From Exiguobacterium sp. s146 (GTDB lineage Bacteria > Bacillota > Bacilli > Exiguobacteriales > Exiguobacteriaceae), in assembly GCF_018618415.1 (NCBI RefSeq), contig NZ_JACSMA010000003.1, positions 124,001 through 188,000 on the forward strand: a stretch of 64,000 nucleotides of DNA. Direction: 5' to 3'. The notes under the pieces are model-generated. The model did no database searches. It was given only the letters and a program-made list of their open reading frames with translations, and was not told the DNA's origin. How positions within the stretch are numbered: position 1 is the stretch's first letter; the number at the start of each line of letters is the position of its first letter. Shown piece after piece: positions 17,129-26,239 of this stretch. The translations under genes were made by a program, and so were the position numbers.

Positions 17129-17799
17129 CGTTATTTTGGGTGCTCGTCACTATCGGCGTCTACATGTTGAGCCGAAAGTTGTCCTTCAAATGGGCGTCCC
17201 CGTTCACGAACGTCGTCTTCTTGAGCACGGCGACATTGATTGTCGTGTTGCTGTTGTCCGGACAGACGTATGATGCGTACGCTCCGGCTCGAGACGCCAT
17301 CACGACGCTACTCGGACCAGCCACGGTCGCACTCGGATTGCCACTCTATCGCAACTTGCCGATTTTACTCGCACGCGCGAAACGGGCGCTCGGGGCCATC
17401 ATGCTCGGGACGCTGTCGACGATTTTCGTCGCTGTCGGCTTAGGGACCGCGCTCAAATTGACGGATCACGTCTTGCTCGCCTTGTCCGTCAAATCGGTGA
17501 CGTCACCAATCGCCTTGGAATTGGCACGGCAATTACAAGGTGACGCCGCGCTCGCCGCGTCGGTCGCCGTCGCTTGCGGGATTCTCGGGGCCATGCTCGG
17601 TCCGACGATTCTCACGCGCTCCAACGTGACCGACCCGTTCACGCGCGGATTGGCGCTCGGGACGCTCAGTCACGGCATCGGGACAGCCCAAGCTGCGACG
17701 GAACATCCATTGTCTGGGGCAACAGGTGGGGCCGCGATGGGTCTGTCTGCCATCTTCACGTCATTCGTGTTGCCGTTTCTTCTTCCACTTCTGTTTTGA
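17125..17799 (+). CDS. LrgB/CidB-family membrane protein
   Basis: 224 residues, about six to seven membrane segments. The LrgB motifs are visible: ALSVKSVTSPIALELARQL and GTLSHGIGTAQA near the C-terminus. It works with the upstream LrgA-like protein; as a pair the family modulates autolysis or metabolite flux at the membrane. The start ATG overlaps the upstream stop (17125-17128) behind GGTGAGG. A weak terminator follows. Whether this is the Lrg or Cid type cannot be decided from sequence; no LytSR or CidR regulator gene is adjacent. Confidence 0.87.
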   Translation: MTLFWVLVTIGVYMLSRKLSFKWASPFTNVVFLSTATLIVVLLLSGQTYDAYAPARDAITTLLGPATVALGLPLYRNLPILLARAKRALGAIMLGTLSTIFVAVGLGTALKLTDHVLLALSVKSVTSPIALELARQLQGDAALAASVAVACGILGAMLGPTILTRSNVTDPFTRGLALGTLSHGIGTAQAATEHPLSGATGGAAMGLSAIFTSFVLPFLLPLLF

Positions 17800-17808
17800 T
17801 TCACGGAT

Positions 17809-17834
17809 AGAGACCTTTGCGCCTCTCTTTTTAT
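17809..17834 (+). terminator. Weak terminator after the LrgB-like gene
   Basis: AGAGA/TCTCT 5 bp stem with a 10-base loop followed by a T-rich tail. Confidence 0.35.
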
Positions 17835-17913
17835 TTTCAAACAATTTCGATACTTCTTAAAACGGCTCTCATGCTACACTAAATATGAACAGATTCATCA
17901 GAGGAGGCAGACC

Positions 17914-19152
17914 ATGCAATCGAAATTGATTGAACGTTTAATCACATATGCAAAAATTGACACACAGTCCGACTTCACGAGTGAGACGACTCCGTCGACG
18001 GCGAAACAATGGGATTTGATTCGCCATCTCGAGACCGAGTTGAAAGCGATTGGACTCGAAGACGTCGAGACGGATGAATACGGCTACTTGTTCGCCACGC
18101 TTCCGAGCAACGTCGACCATGACGTACCAACGATCGGGCTCCTCGCCCACGTTGATACGGCGACCGACTTCACCGGGACGAACGTCAATCCGCAACTCGT
18201 CGAGCATTACGAGGGCGGCGATATCGTCTTGAACGAGGCGCTTCAAGTCATTTTGTCGCCTCGTGACTTCCCGGAGCTCGACGGCTACGTCGGCCATACG
18301 CTCATCACGACAGACGGGACGACGCTGCTCGGGGCCGATGACAAAGCTGGCATGGCTGAAATCGTCACCGCGGTCGAATACTTATTGGCCCATCCGGAGA
18401 TTCCGCACGGACCGGTCCGCATCGCCTTCACACCGGACGAAGAGATCGGCCGCGGCCCGCACAAGTTCGATGTCGCCCGCTTCAACGCCGACTTCGCCTA
18501 CACGATGGATGGCGGCCCGCTCGGCGAACTCCAATACGAGAGCTTCAATGCCGCCGGTGCCACGGTCACGTTCCACGGGACGAACGTCCATCCGGGCAGT
18601 GCCAAAAACAAGATGGTCAACTCGATGAAATTGGCGATGGCGTTCCATAACCGCCTTCCGGCCGATGAGGCGCCAGAACATACGAGCGACTATGAAGGCT
18701 TCTTCCATTTAAACGGCTTCTCTGGCGACGTGGAGACGACGACGCTCCAATACATCATCCGCGACCACGACCGCACGAAGTTCGAGGCGCGCAAAGCGTT
18801 GCTTGAAAAACTCGTCGTCGAATGGAAACAAAAATACGGCGAAGCGCGCATCGACTTGAAGATGGACGACCAATACTACAACATGGCCGAGAAAATCGAG
18901 CCGGTGAAACACATCGTCGACACCGTCGCCGACGTCATGCGCGAACTTGGCATCGAACCGAAAATCGAACCGATTCGCGGTGGGACAGACGGCTCGCAAC
19001 TATCGTATATGGGACTCCCGACCCCGAACATCTTCACGGGCGGCGAGAACTATCACGGCAAGTTCGAGTACGTCTCCGTCAACAACATGGAAAAAGCGAC
19101 CCACGTCATCATCCAGACGCTCCGCACGTTCGCTGAACGTGCGCGAGCATAA
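17914..19152 (+). CDS. pepT: Peptidase T (tripeptide aminopeptidase)
   Basis: 412 residues, the normal length. It releases the N-terminal residue of tripeptides in the cytoplasm. The two-zinc site of the M20 family is intact: His79 and Asp81 (LLAHVDT), Asp142 (GADDKAG), Glu176-Glu177 (TPDEEIG), Asp199 (TMDGG) and His381 (NYHGKFE). [18 protein letters not shown] is diagnostic of PepT. ATG 17914 follows AGAGGAGG. A hairpin after the stop doubles as the region controlling the next gene. Confidence 0.95.
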   Translation: MQSKLIERLITYAKIDTQSDFTSETTPSTAKQWDLIRHLETELKAIGLEDVETDEYGYLFATLPSNVDHDVPTIGLLAHVDTATDFTGTNVNPQLVEHYEGGDIVLNEALQVILSPRDFPELDGYVGHTLITTDGTTLLGADDKAGMAEIVTAVEYLLAHPEIPHGPVRIAFTPDEEIGRGPHKFDVARFNADFAYTMDGGPLGELQYESFNAAGATVTFHGTNVHPGSAKNKMVNSMKLAMAFHNRLPADEAPEHTSDYEGFFHLNGFSGDVETTTLQYIIRDHDRTKFEARKALLEKLVVEWKQKYGEARIDLKMDDQYYNMAEKIEPVKHIVDTVADVMRELGIEPKIEPIRGGTDGSQLSYMGLPTPNIFTGGENYHGKFEYVSVNNMEKATHVIIQTLRTFAERARA

Positions 19153-19158
19153 CACATG

Positions 19159-19206
19159 CGCCTCCAATCGTTCTCTTCTAGAATAGAGACATTGGAGGCG
19201 ATTTTT
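19159..19206 (+). promoter_or_regulatory. Hairpin that terminates pepT and masks the next ribosome-binding site
   Basis: CGCCTCCAAT (19159-19168) pairs perfectly with ATTGGAGGCG (19191-19200), then ATTTTT and the OsmC start codon. The right arm contains the GGAGG ribosome-binding site (19194-19198). The loop contains TAGAAT (19179-19184), a possible -10 from which a transcript would lack the masking arm, though I see no good -35. Confidence 0.55.
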
Positions 19207-19653
19207 ATGAAGCATACGTTTCAAATGAACCTCGACTGGACCGGCGGACGCAATGACGTCGGTACGCTCGAGGCCGAACGGTTGAAGACACAAATCTCGA
19301 TTCCCCCGGAAATGGATGGGCCCGGCATCGGGACGAACCCTGATGAGATGCTGCTCGGTGCCGCGGCGACGTGCTATATCATCACGCTCGCGGCCATGCT
19401 CGGGCGCAGTGACCTGCCGCACCGTGGCATCACCATCGACGCCGAAGGCATCGTCGACGTAACGAACGGCGTCTTCACGTATGAGACGATTCGCTACACG
19501 ACCCGCATCAACGTGCCGGCAACAGCCACAGACCGTGACCTCACGCTCGTCGAACGGATCGCCAAAAAAGCGAAAGACGGTTGCATGATTTCACGCGCCT
19601 TGGCCGGCAACGTCACGTTCGAGCTCGACACGACGGTCATCCGCGTCGACTGA
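19207..19653 (+). CDS. OsmC/Ohr-family protein
   Basis: 148 residues. The OsmC fold is recognisable from GIGTNPDEMLLGAAATCYIITLAAM and DGCMISRALAGNVTFEL. The two cysteines (in ATCY and DGCM) stand where the peroxidatic and resolving cysteines of the family lie. Relatives reduce organic hydroperoxides with thiol reductants or have unassigned functions. The ATG at 19207 lies 8 bases after GGAGG, which is held in the preceding hairpin. SfsA begins 2 bases after the stop, so the two genes are co-transcribed. Confidence 0.85.
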   Translation: MKHTFQMNLDWTGGRNDVGTLEAERLKTQISIPPEMDGPGIGTNPDEMLLGAAATCYIITLAAMLGRSDLPHRGITIDAEGIVDVTNGVFTYETIRYTTRINVPATATDRDLTLVERIAKKAKDGCMISRALAGNVTFELDTTVIRVD

Positions 19654-19655
19654 CG

Positions 19656-20378
19656 ATGTATCGCTTCGCAAAACCCCTGCAAGCAGGAATCATCTTGAAA
19701 CGGCGCAATCGATTCGTGATGGACGTGTTGCTCGGTGATACCGTCGTCGCCTGTCACTGTCCGGTCACTGGCCGCATCGGCGACCTCGTCTTTGACGGAG
19801 TGCCCTGTCTCGTCTCGACGACGAACGACCCGCGACGGCACACCGCCTACACGGTAGAAGCCATCTCAATCGATGCGGATGGACAATGGATCGGGATTCA
19901 TCAAGGTCGCGCCAACGATTTCGTCGCCCATTGTTTGGACACGGATGCATTACCGGTCTTCCCTTCCCCAAAACAGGTGGGGCGTGAGCACGTCGTCGGG
20001 TCATCACGACTCGATTTCAACGTCGATGGTGTCTATATGGAAGTGAAGGCACCACTCGCCGAGCTGTTCGTGACGCCTCTCGCGCGCTTTGAACGACGTG
20101 CGGTGACGAGACCGGTCGAGACCGAACGGTTGATGCGGCATCTCGAGACGTTGATTGCGACGTTGCCGGAAACCAAACGGGCCGTCCTGCTTTATGTCTT
20201 CCTATACGATGCGCCCGTCTTCACCGGTCATCCGAACCGGAACCATGATGCACGGATTCGCCAGATGCTTCGCGATGCGATCGCGGACGGACTCGAAATT
20301 TGGCAAGTGAACGGCGAGCTGACCACAGAAGGGATTCGTATGATCCGTTGCGTTGAGACAACGCCTCACTTCAAGTAA
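19656..20378 (+). CDS. sfsA: SfsA-family protein
   Basis: 240 residues with the SfsA pattern: ILKRRNRFVMDVLLGD.VVACHCPVTGRIGDL, STTNDPRRHTAYTVEAI, WIGIHQGRANDFVAHCL and SSRLDFNVDGVYMEVKA. The family, first named for sugar fermentation stimulation in E. coli, has an N-terminal OB-like domain and a nuclease-like C-terminal domain; its role is still unsettled. Its HCPVTG differs from the commoner HCPNTG. It starts 2 bases after the OsmC stop with the upstream gene's end serving as its ribosome-binding region. The stop codon is part of a bidirectional terminator. Confidence 0.78.
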   Translation: MYRFAKPLQAGIILKRRNRFVMDVLLGDTVVACHCPVTGRIGDLVFDGVPCLVSTTNDPRRHTAYTVEAISIDADGQWIGIHQGRANDFVAHCLDTDALPVFPSPKQVGREHVVGSSRLDFNVDGVYMEVKAPLAELFVTPLARFERRAVTRPVETERLMRHLETLIATLPETKRAVLLYVFLYDAPVFTGHPNRNHDARIRQMLRDAIADGLEIWQVNGELTTEGIRMIRCVETTPHFK

Positions 20379-20404
20379 AAAAGCCATCGTGGATGGCTTT
20401 TTTA
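20376..20404. terminator. Bidirectional terminator shared by sfsA and the SpoIIM-like gene
   Basis: AAAAAAGCCATC/GATGGCTTTTTT with a 3-base loop. Both stop codons (TAA at 20376, TTA at 20402) lie inside the symmetric element. Confidence 0.9.
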
Positions 20405-21013
20405 CTGTAGTAATAGTGGGGTCACGTAAGCCTCGATGACGGCCGAGATGGCGAGGAGCGGCACCGCGATGAACAGAAACATCTTCACACCTGCCACGAA
20501 CAGCGCCTTGAACGTGACGTCCGTCTCTTTCCCGCGCAGTTTCTTCCAGATGTAACGGTTCAGCGACAACCCCATCGCCGCTCCGAGCAAGATGGCCGAG
20601 ATCTCGGTGATGCCGTGCGGCAAGATGCCGAGCACGATGACCCGGACGACCGATTCGCCGGCGAACCCGACGAGCATGGCGACCAGGCCGATGACGGCCG
20701 CGTTGATGACGACGAACACATACGGGATGAAGAGCGGAATCATCCCGAGCAAGAACGCGAACAGCGTGACGCGTGTATTGTTCACGAACAAAGCGATCAT
20801 CGTCTCGCGCGCGCTCGTATCGAACGTCAAGCCCCTCGATTCAAACGTATCTCCGAGCTGGGCTAAAATCTCGTCTACTTGATCGGGTGCGATAAACGAT
20901 CGAAACAAGAAGTACGACCCGATGCCGGTGATGATGAAAAGGATCCACAGTCGCAGAAAGTCGTTCCGATAATAGTTCGACCACGCCTCGCGAATGGATA
21001 ATGATGTTTTCAT
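20402..21013 (-). CDS. SpoIIM-like (DUF95) membrane protein
   Basis: 203 residues with five to six membrane segments. The diagnostic SpoIIM-family motif GILPHGITEISAILLGAAMG is present at about residue 130. In spore formers SpoIIM helps engulfment through peptidoglycan hydrolysis; this single gene, away from other sporulation genes, more likely belongs to the broader family of unknown membrane function. ATG 21013 follows AAAGGGGGAATTCAA. Confidence 0.8.
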   Translation of the reverse strand: MKTSLSIREAWSNYYRNDFLRLWILFIITGIGSYFLFRSFIAPDQVDEILAQLGDTFESRGLTFDTSARETMIALFVNNTRVTLFAFLLGMIPLFIPYVFVVINAAVIGLVAMLVGFAGESVVRVIVLGILPHGITEISAILLGAAMGLSLNRYIWKKLRGKETDVTFKALFVAGVKMFLFIAVPLLAISAVIEAYVTPLLLQ

Positions 21014-21096
21014 TTGAATTCCCCCTTTATCAAGCTATACGAATCTCGTCAACGTTCGTTTCATTTTTCCCCACGACTGCGCGTTTTCCAAAAACG

Positions 21097-21105
21097 TGAT
21101 ACAAT
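21097..21105 (+). promoter_or_regulatory. Extended -10 promoter of ykpA
   Basis: TGATACAAT fits the TGN-TATAAT extended -10 pattern; no clear -35 is seen. About 30 bases of leader precede the ribosome-binding site. Confidence 0.5.
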
Positions 21106-21145
21106 ACACGTCGTAAACAAATCAGAAAAACGAGGGATCCTATAC

Positions 21146-22771
21146 ATGATTACAGTAAATAACGTAAGTCTCCAATTCGGTGGACGCAAGTTGTTCGAAG
21201 ACGTGAACATCAAGTTCACACCAGGCAACTGCTACGGCTTGATCGGCGCAAACGGCGCCGGGAAGTCGACATTCTTAAAGATTCTTGCCGGTGAGCAAGA
21301 CACGACAACAGGTGACGTCAGCTTCTCGCCTGGCGAACGCCTCGCCGTCCTCAAACAGGACCATTACGCGTACGAAGACCAAGCGGTACTCGAGACGGTC
21401 ATCATGGGCCACGAGCGCTTGTATCAAGTCATGAAAGAGAAAGACGCCATCTATATGAAAGAAGATTTCTCTGACGAAGATGGTATGCGCGCTGCTGAAC
21501 TCGAAGGCGAATTCGCCGAGATGAACGGTTGGGAAGCCGAATCAGAAGCTGCCATGGTCCTTCAAGGACTCGGCATCACGGACGCATCACACCACAAGCT
21601 CATGAGTGAGCTCACAGGTGGCGAGAAAGTCAAAGTCCTCCTTGCGCAAGCATTGTTTGGCAAACCTGACATTCTTCTCCTCGATGAGCCGACGAACGGT
21701 CTTGACCTCAAAGCGATTCAATGGCTCGAAGAGTTCTTGATCAACTTCGAGAACACCGTCATCGTCGTATCCCATGACCGTCACTTCTTGAATAAAGTAT
21801 GTACGCACATGGCTGACCTCGACTTCGGTAAGATTCAATTATACGTCGGGAACTACGACTTCTGGTACGAGTCGAGCCAACTTGCTTCACGCATGGCCAA
21901 CGACCAGAACAAGAAAAAAGAAGAGAAGATTAAAGAGCTTCAAAACTTCATCGCCCGTTTCAGCTCGAACGCCTCGAAGGCGCGTCAAGCGACGTCACGT
22001 AAGAAGTTGCTCGATAAAATCACGCTCGACGATATCCGTCCATCGTCACGCCGCTACCCGTTCGTCGGTTTCTCGATGGAACGCGAAATCGGGAACGACG
22101 TGCTCTACGTCGACAACGTCTCGAAGACAATCGATGGCGTCAAAGTGCTCGACAACGTCACATTCTCACTCAACAAGACAGACAAAGTCGCATTCGTCGG
22201 GCGTTCGGACGTTGCCATCACGACGCTCTTCAAAATCATCATGGGCGAGATGGAGCCTGACACGGGTACAGTTAAATGGGGCGTGACGACGACACAGTCG
22301 TACTTCCCGAAAGACAATTCGGAATACTTCGAAGGCTCGGATAAGAGCATCTTAGATTGGTTACGCCAGTTCTCACCAGCGGACGAATCAGATACGTTCC
22401 TTCGCGGCTTCCTCGGACGCATGCTCTTCTCAGGCGAAGAAGTCATGAAGAAGGCTTCTGTCCTCTCAGGGGGAGAGAAAGTCCGTTGCATGCTCTCGAA
22501 AATGATGCTCTCGAACTCGAACGTCCTCGTCCTCGACGATCCGACGAACCACTTGGACCTCGAGTCGATCACGGCGCTCAACAACGGGCTCGAGACGTTC
22601 AAAGGCGTGCTTCTCTTCAGTTCGCATGACCATCAGCTCATCTCGACGATCGCGACGCGCATCATCGAAGTGACGCCGAACGGCATCGTCGACAAAGAAG
22701 CGACGTACGACGAGTTCCTCGAGAACGAATCGCTCCAACAACAAGTTGAATCACTTTATCAGAACGCATAA
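21146..22771 (+). CDS. ykpA: ABC-F family ATPase, YkpA-like
   Basis: 541 residues, two ATP-binding domains joined by a charged linker (KKKEEKIKELQNF) and no membrane segments. ABC-F proteins act on the ribosome. Domain 1: Walker A GANGAGKST, signature LTGGEK, Walker B LLLLDEPTNGLDL. Domain 2: a degenerate Walker A (GRSDVAITT, as in Bacillus YkpA), signature LSGGEK and Walker B VLVLDDPTNHLDL, where Asp stands in place of the catalytic Glu. The opening MITVNNVSLQFGGRKLFEDV is nearly that of B. subtilis YkpA. Start ATG 21146 follows GAGGGA. It is monocistronic. Confidence 0.92.
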   Translation: MITVNNVSLQFGGRKLFEDVNIKFTPGNCYGLIGANGAGKSTFLKILAGEQDTTTGDVSFSPGERLAVLKQDHYAYEDQAVLETVIMGHERLYQVMKEKDAIYMKEDFSDEDGMRAAELEGEFAEMNGWEAESEAAMVLQGLGITDASHHKLMSELTGGEKVKVLLAQALFGKPDILLLDEPTNGLDLKAIQWLEEFLINFENTVIVVSHDRHFLNKVCTHMADLDFGKIQLYVGNYDFWYESSQLASRMANDQNKKKEEKIKELQNFIARFSSNASKARQATSRKKLLDKITLDDIRPSSRRYPFVGFSMEREIGNDVLYVDNVSKTIDGVKVLDNVTFSLNKTDKVAFVGRSDVAITTLFKIIMGEMEPDTGTVKWGVTTTQSYFPKDNSEYFEGSDKSILDWLRQFSPADESDTFLRGFLGRMLFSGEEVMKKASVLSGGEKVRCMLSKMMLSNSNVLVLDDPTNHLDLESITALNNGLETFKGVLLFSSHDHQLISTIATRIIEVTPNGIVDKEATYDEFLENESLQQQVESLYQNA

Positions 22772-22806
22772 GAAAAACGATCGGCCGCGGCCGATCGTTT
22801 TTCTTA
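22769..22806. terminator. Bidirectional palindromic terminator, ykpA / YtkA-like gene
   Basis: A perfect 38-base palindrome centred on CCGCGG with A-run and T-run ends. The stop codons of both convergent genes are its outermost bases. Confidence 0.93.
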
Positions 22807-23553
22807 TTTGACCTCGACGATCTCCATGATGTGCTCATGGATGTCGTGGCCTTTTGTCACATGGACTTGAACGTTATACGTACCGGCTTCAGGGAACGTA
22901 TGCTCACCCGCATAGTTTCCGCCTTCCGTCTCTTCGAGTTTCACCCACTCGTGTTTGTCTGCACCATCTTTGAACACTTCGAGTTGAACGTCCGCACCTG
23001 TCAACGTCTCATGCTCAATCTCGACGTTGACGGTGAACGGTTGGGCTTCCTTGGCGACCGCTTGTGTTGGGTCGAGGACGATGTCTGCTCCGGCGTGATG
23101 GTGATGATCTTCCTCAGCCTCGGCTTCAGCCGCGGTCTCCGGATGACCGACCGTCACGTTCGTCGTCGGCATCGTGTGCATCGACCGAGCCGTCACGTGC
23201 ACTTGAACCGTGTAGATCGCTTCGTCAGCAAACATCGTCTCCGCCTCATACACGCCGTCTTCTGTGAGCGTAGCTTTTGTCATCTTGCTCTCTTCTTTGG
23301 CACCGTTCTTCCAGACTTCGAACTTAATCTCGTCGGCGTCATCGACCGCTTTTCCGTCTTGCGTGACGCGAACCGCCAATGTGACCGCCTCGTCTGTATC
23401 GGCTGTCGCCGGCACATTCAATTCTGCCTCTACCGGTTCCATCGATGGCGTGGTCTCGGCGCTTTTTGTCGCCTCATCTGTCCCACATGCCCCAAGAACG
23501 AATAGACCGACAAGTCCAAACGTTACGCCAACCCGTTTCATCATATTGTTCAT
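22804..23553 (-). CDS. Lipoprotein with two YtkA/FixH-like domains
   Basis: 249 residues. The signal peptide ends in lipobox VLGAC (Cys23). Two beta-sandwich domains of the YtkA/FixH type follow (about 40-135 and 155-249), each ending in a YTVQVHVT or YNVQVHVT strand. They are joined by an acidic linker with a histidine run (EEDHHHHAGAD). His- and Met-rich segments (TARSMHTMPTT, KGHDIHEHIMEI) suggest metal contact, as in copper-related YtkA/FixH proteins, but no metal gene is adjacent. ATG 23553 follows AGGGGGATTCAAC. Confidence 0.78.
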   Translation of the reverse strand: MNNMMKRVGVTFGLVGLFVLGACGTDEATKSAETTPSMEPVEAELNVPATADTDEAVTLAVRVTQDGKAVDDADEIKFEVWKNGAKEESKMTKATLTEDGVYEAETMFADEAIYTVQVHVTARSMHTMPTTNVTVGHPETAAEAEAEEDHHHHAGADIVLDPTQAVAKEAQPFTVNVEIEHETLTGADVQLEVFKDGADKHEWVKLEETEGGNYAGEHTFPEAGTYNVQVHVTKGHDIHEHIMEIVEVK

Positions 23554-23831
23554 GTTGAATCCCCCTATTCAATCGCTTACATTCTTCACACATTGTTCAT
23601 GATAGCACCCTTTTTCAGGAAATGTGTGAGTATTGTGTGAGATTTGCCGCGTTTACCACTCATAAATTGAACACAAATTTTGAAAAATATTATCCAAAAA
23701 ATCCTTTACCCGTTTTTAGGAATGGACGATGTTTGTTATCAAAAGGGGGTATATAAAATATATACACAGCTCAATATTTGGAAAGCCTTAACATCAAGAT
23801 ACATACACCTAAGAATGGAGGCGAAACCAAA

Positions 23832-24854
23832 ATGAAGAGCAAGTTCGTACGTGTGTTAATGGCCTTGTTGATCATGTTGGCACCGTTAGTCGCTTATCCA
23901 AAATCGGCCGATGCCGCCGCGTCTAAATTCATCACGAGTGTGAACACGACGAGTAAAGTCGTCGCATTGACGTTCGATGACGGAGCGGATGGGGCGAATA
24001 CGAATAAGATTTTGGACATACTTGCCAAGAACAACGTCAAAGCCACTTTCTTTTTGACTGGATCGGGCGCCGCTAACCATCCCCAATACATCAAAAACAT
24101 CGCCGCTAAAGGTCACCAGCTCGGTAACCACTCCTACACCCATCCAGACTTCACGAAGTTGACCGCCACACAAATGAAATCGGAACTCGATCGGACGGAA
24201 GCAAAAGTCAAATCAATCACCGGTAAGACAACAAAACCAATTTTCCGACCTCCATTCGGCGCCGTCAATAGCGCCGTGTTGAGCGGGGTCGGTGCAGCCG
24301 GCTACGGCTACACGATTCAATGGAACATCGATACCGTCGACTGGAAAGGTGTCACGGCCAGTCAAATCAATACGAAAGTACAAGCGAATATCAAACCTGG
24401 CTCCATCGTCCTCATGCACACCGGTGCCGGCGCTCCGGGCACACCGCTCGCCTTGCCAACGATGATTTCGCAATTGAAAGCGAAAGGCTACAAATTCGTC
24501 ACCGTCTCGCAATTGCTCGCGTACCAAAAAACATCGACGAGCAAAACGTATACCGTCAAATCAGGTGATACGCTCTATAGCATCGCCCGTGCTTACAACG
24601 TCACCGTCGCTGCGCTCGCTGCCGCCAACAAAATCACGAACTACAACTTGATTTCTGTCGGACAAGTGCTCGTCATTCCGGGCACGACCGTTACACCACC
24701 AACGACGACTGTGAAATACACGGTCAAATCCGGTGACACGCTCTATAAGATTGCGAAGACGTATAACACAACAGTCGCGAAAATCGCAGCCGCCAACAAC
24801 ATCACGAACGTCAGCTTAATCAGCGTCGGGCAAGTGCTCACGATTCCGCGTTGA
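23832..24854 (+). CDS. Polysaccharide deacetylase (CE4) with two LysM repeats
   Basis: 340 residues. Signal peptide (1-28), then a carbohydrate-esterase-4 domain: TFDDG (Asp49-Asp50), zinc ligands His100 and His104 in HSYTHPD, RPPFG (139-143), DTVDWKG and LMHT (His196). Two LysM modules follow (about 239-283 and 295-339; YTVKSGDTLYSIA, YTVKSGDTLYKIA). It is secreted, binds peptidoglycan through LysM and removes N-acetyl groups from wall glycan, in the manner of PgdA/PdaA-type enzymes. ATG 23832 follows GGAGGCGAAACCAAA. The AT-rich 180 bases upstream hold no gene I can support. Confidence 0.92.
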   Translation: MKSKFVRVLMALLIMLAPLVAYPKSADAAASKFITSVNTTSKVVALTFDDGADGANTNKILDILAKNNVKATFFLTGSGAANHPQYIKNIAAKGHQLGNHSYTHPDFTKLTATQMKSELDRTEAKVKSITGKTTKPIFRPPFGAVNSAVLSGVGAAGYGYTIQWNIDTVDWKGVTASQINTKVQANIKPGSIVLMHTGAGAPGTPLALPTMISQLKAKGYKFVTVSQLLAYQKTSTSKTYTVKSGDTLYSIARAYNVTVAALAAANKITNYNLISVGQVLVIPGTTVTPPTTTVKYTVKSGDTLYKIAKTYNTTVAKIAAANNITNVSLISVGQVLTIPR

Positions 24855-24859
24855 ACGTA

Positions 24860-24893
24860 AAAGAGATGATGCCGCGGCATCATCTCTTTGTTT
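24860..24893. terminator. Palindromic terminator, deacetylase / isocitrate lyase
   Basis: A perfect 30-base palindrome (24860-24889) centred on CCGCGG, with AAA and TTT ends, between convergent genes. Confidence 0.88.
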
Positions 24894-24897
24894 GTGT

Positions 24898-26172
24898 TCA
24901 CTTCACTTCAAACTGCTCTGCCTCGGTAGATCCGGCCAATGCCGTCGTCGACGACTGGCCGCCGGAAATGACGAGTGACACTTCATCAAAATACCCCGTC
25001 CCGACTTCGCGCTGGTGACGTGTCGCCGTGTAACCATGCTGTTCGGCACTGAACTCGGCTTGTTGCAACTCGGAGTAGGCCGCCATCCCGCGGTCTTTGT
25101 AGCCACGGGCGAGTTCGAACATCCCGAAGTTGAGCGAGTGGAACCCGGCGAGCGTGACGAACTGGAACTTGTACCCCATCGCCCCAATCTCTTGTTGGAA
25201 CGTCGCAATCTCCTCGTCCGACAGCTTCTTCTTCCAGTTGAATGAAGGCGAGCAGTTGTAAGCGAGCAGTTTACCCGGGTATTTCGCATGAATTGCATCC
25301 GCAAATTGACGCGCTTCATCCAAGTCTGGTTCGGACGTCTCGCACCAGACGAGGTCGGCGTACGGTGCATAGGCAAGACCACGCGCGATGGCCTGCTCGA
25401 TGCCTGCCTCGGTGCGGTAAAACCCTTCCGGTGTCCGGTCACCGATAATGAATGGATGATCGGTCGGGTCGATGTCGCTCGTAATCAAATTCGCGGCGTG
25501 GGCATCTGTCCGGGCGACGATCACCGTCGACACTCCAATGACGTCTGCCGCGAGCCGTGCGGCAATCAAGTTTTTCACGGCCGTCTGTGTCGGAAGCAAC
25601 ACTTTCCCGCCGAGGTGTCCGCACTTCTTCTCCGACGACAACTGATCTTCAAGGTGGACACCGGCCGCCCCCGCCTCAATCATCGCTTTCGTTAGTTCGA
25701 ACACGTTGAGCACACCGCCGAAACCAGCCTCCATGTCGGCGACAATCGGAGCGAACCAATGCGTGTCGCCTTTCCCTTCCGCCGTTTGGATTTGATCGGC
25801 CCGCTGCAGCGCTTGATTGATTCGTTTGACGACGCTCGGCACCGAGTTGGCCGGATATAGGCTTTGGTCCGGATACATGTGGCCCGACAAGTTCGCATCG
25901 GCGGCGACTTGCCATCCGCTCAAATAGATGGCCTCGAGGCCCGCCTTCACTTGCTGGATGGCCTGATTGCCGGTCAATGCTCCGAGCGCGTGGACGTAGT
26001 CCCGCTCGTGAAGTAACGCCCATAACCGTTCCGCTCCTTTTGTCGCGAGCGTATGTTCAATCAACACTGACCCCCGAAGTCGCATCACGTCTTCGACTCC
26101 GTATGGACGTTCGACCCCTTCAAATCGTTCCGACTGTAACATTTCCTCAAGTTGTGCGTGTTGTTCGTTCAT
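24898..26172 (-). CDS. aceA: Isocitrate lyase
   Basis: 424 residues, normal for the bacterial enzyme. It cleaves isocitrate to succinate and glyoxylate, the first step of the glyoxylate shunt. The catalytic motif KKCGHLGGK (Cys184) is intact, with ADMEAGFGG and HLEDQ before it and the C-terminal [16 protein letters not shown] 26172 is chosen over 26178 because AGGAGG is 7 bases upstream. It is the last gene of the malate synthase - small protein - isocitrate lyase operon, but has its own upstream palindrome identical in type to the ones at the operon promoter. Confidence 0.95.
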   Translation of the reverse strand: MNEQHAQLEEMLQSERFEGVERPYGVEDVMRLRGSVLIEHTLATKGAERLWALLHERDYVHALGALTGNQAIQQVKAGLEAIYLSGWQVAADANLSGHMYPDQSLYPANSVPSVVKRINQALQRADQIQTAEGKGDTHWFAPIVADMEAGFGGVLNVFELTKAMIEAGAAGVHLEDQLSSEKKCGHLGGKVLLPTQTAVKNLIAARLAADVIGVSTVIVARTDAHAANLITSDIDPTDHPFIIGDRTPEGFYRTEAGIEQAIARGLAYAPYADLVWCETSEPDLDEARQFADAIHAKYPGKLLAYNCSPSFNWKKKLSDEEIATFQQEIGAMGYKFQFVTLAGFHSLNFGMFELARGYKDRGMAAYSELQQAEFSAEQHGYTATRHQREVGTGYFDEVSLVISGGQSSTTALAGSTEAEQFEVK

Positions 26173-26214
26173 ATCCATTCCTCCTGTATTATATTAATTT
26201 TATTTTTAATCATT

Positions 26215-26226
26215 TGTTATATAACA
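26215..26226. promoter_or_regulatory. Palindromic operator candidate upstream of aceA
   Basis: A perfect 12-bp palindrome TGTTATATAACA in the 67-base AT-rich gap before aceA. One-mismatch copies are at 28740-28751 and 28770-28781. Confidence 0.55.
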
Positions 26227-26239
26227 GATGGTGCAAAAA

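Noticed and set aside
22831-23505. 224-codon open frame on the plus strand opposite the YtkA-like lipoprotein
   Set aside because: The lipoprotein strand has signal peptide, lipobox and two domains; the other frame has an implausible composition and no start signals.
23731-23754. GTTTGT...GGGTAT before the deacetylase as a sigma-B promoter
   Set aside because: The spacer is only 10 bases, outside the 12-15 base range.
23721-23831. 36-codon frame ending in the deacetylase start codon
   Set aside because: No ribosome-binding site at usable spacing and poor composition; treated as leader.
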